Assembly: GCA_946620235.1 (NCBI GenBank)
Contig: CAMONC010000002.1
Location: 1-60,340, forward strand
DNA: 60,340 nucleotides
Reading direction: 5' to 3'
Source: an uncultured Lachnospiraceae bacterium
Lineage (GTDB): Bacteria; Bacillota; Clostridia; Lachnospirales; Lachnospiraceae
Made by a program: the position numbers and the translations under genes. Positions 59,670 through 60,340 of this stretch are shown piece after piece (within the stretch, counting starts at the first letter, position 1; every line of letters starts with the position of its first letter). The notes under the pieces were generated by a model. That model worked only from the letters and a program-made list of their open reading frames with translations. It searched no databases and was not told the origin of the DNA.

Positions 59670-59708
59670 TTTGGAGGAGTTTTGAGTGACTCCTCCAAAC
59701 TTATTTTT
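59670..59708 (+). terminator. Terminator of the tRNA-Ser transcript
   Basis: TTTGGAGGAGT (59670-59680) / ACTCCTCCAAA (59689-59699) then TTATTTTT. Confidence 0.8.
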
Positions 59709-59764
59709 AGGATGAGAGCACCCATCACAAGGATCGAGAGACGGTCTGGAAAGAATATATAGGA

Positions 59765-59806
59765 AAAAATAAGGAGTTGCTGGCATGACACCGGCAGCTC
59801 CTTACT
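59765..59806 (-). terminator. Rho-independent terminator for the minus-strand gene at 59839-60042
   Basis: Minus strand AAGGAGCTGCCGG-TGTCATG-CCAGCAACTCCTT-ATTTTTT (G-U pairs included). Confidence 0.7.
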
Positions 59807-59838
59807 TTTCTTCCCGATATACAACATTTTTACAAGAT

Positions 59839-60042
59839 TTATAGTCCGCTATTGGTTCCCAACACAAAAAGCATTATTATGGCAAAAAGCACAATTATCA
59901 AAAATGATATCAATATATACCCTGCTATCTTTTTCCCTCTTTTATCATGTGGAGCAGCTATGTTATTACCTTCCGCTTGTGCAATAATCCCAGCATTTCT
60001 CATAGGGTCTTGCCAATTATATTGTCCTGAACCCAAAGCCAT
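59839..60042 (-). CDS. Small single-TM hypothetical protein
   Basis: MALGSGQYNWQDPMRNAGIIAQAEGNN... C-terminal TM; terminator directly downstream. Confidence 0.5.
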   Translation of the reverse strand: MALGSGQYNWQDPMRNAGIIAQAEGNNIAAPHDKRGKKIAGYILISFLIIVLFAIIMLFVLGTNSGL

Positions 60043-60135
60043 AACTATCCTCTCAAAACATACCGCTATTGTTATCATTGATTATTCATTTTTTATGAGA
60101 CCACATCATAAGAAAACTGTCAAGCAACAGTATAC

Positions 60136-60270
60136 TCAGGTATCCGCATATGAACTGCTAGGAGTTATGTCTGCCACAAAAGTAATACCCAAATTTGCTC
60201 CAAGAATATTGATAGATACACTTGAGGCTCCCGATGCAAGTTCCGTCCCGCACTTCGCACCGAGTCTCAT
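60136..60270 (-). pseudogene. Degenerate zinc-ribbon fragment
   Basis: MRLGAKCGTELASGASSVSINILGANLGITFV*: resembles xCxKCGTELASGAKFCxNCGANLG with the second CxxC lost. Confidence 0.35.
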
Positions 60271-60340
60271 TTATGGTAAACTCTCATACGCCTATGCATA
60301 ACCCTTGACCCTTCTGTCTCTCAAATACCTTGCCGCCATG

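Noticed and set aside
59852-60301. 149-aa plus-strand ORF at the right end
   Set aside because: Antisense to a better-supported small TM protein with its own terminator; no ribosome-binding site.

Overview
A 60 kb chromosomal window from a Bacillota genome, Lachnospiraceae-like by gene content (lineage is inference). No mobile element, CRISPR array or rRNA was seen. Left part (1-15.8 kb): guaA, an HD-GYP phosphodiesterase, a MacB-like ABC efflux operon (ATPase, adaptor, two permeases), trkA-trkH, an NlpC/P60 hydrolase, a DUF1934-like protein, ispE and a FadR-type GntR regulator. Centre (15.8-52.7 kb): a ~37 kb, nearly all minus-strand surface-polysaccharide or glycosylation island. It holds 2 priming sugar transferases, a PglF/CapD-like dehydratase, UDP-sugar dehydrogenase and 4-epimerase, 2 AsnB-type amidotransferases, a formyltransferase, a DegT aminotransferase and GNAT, 2 GT11 fucosyltransferases, several GT2/GT4 enzymes, a pyruvyl transferase, a GH88/GH105-like hydrolase, an O-antigen-ligase-like protein, a PglK/MsbA-like ABC exporter, GtrA, an acyltransferase and large orphan membrane proteins. 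Right part: DUF5711/CvpA-like genes, galM, recR, ybaB, dnaX, pfkA and tRNA-Ser(CGA). The most striking item is a small plus-strand transcription unit at 42837-43262 that interrupts the island. It has a near-consensus sigma-28 (flagellar) promoter, a leader with two hairpins each presenting AGGA in the loop (CsrA-site-like) just upstream of a Shine-Dalgarno, a small ORF that appears to start at ATT, and its own terminator. This looks like an undescribed flagellar-regulon, CsrA-controlled small gene inside a glycan locus.
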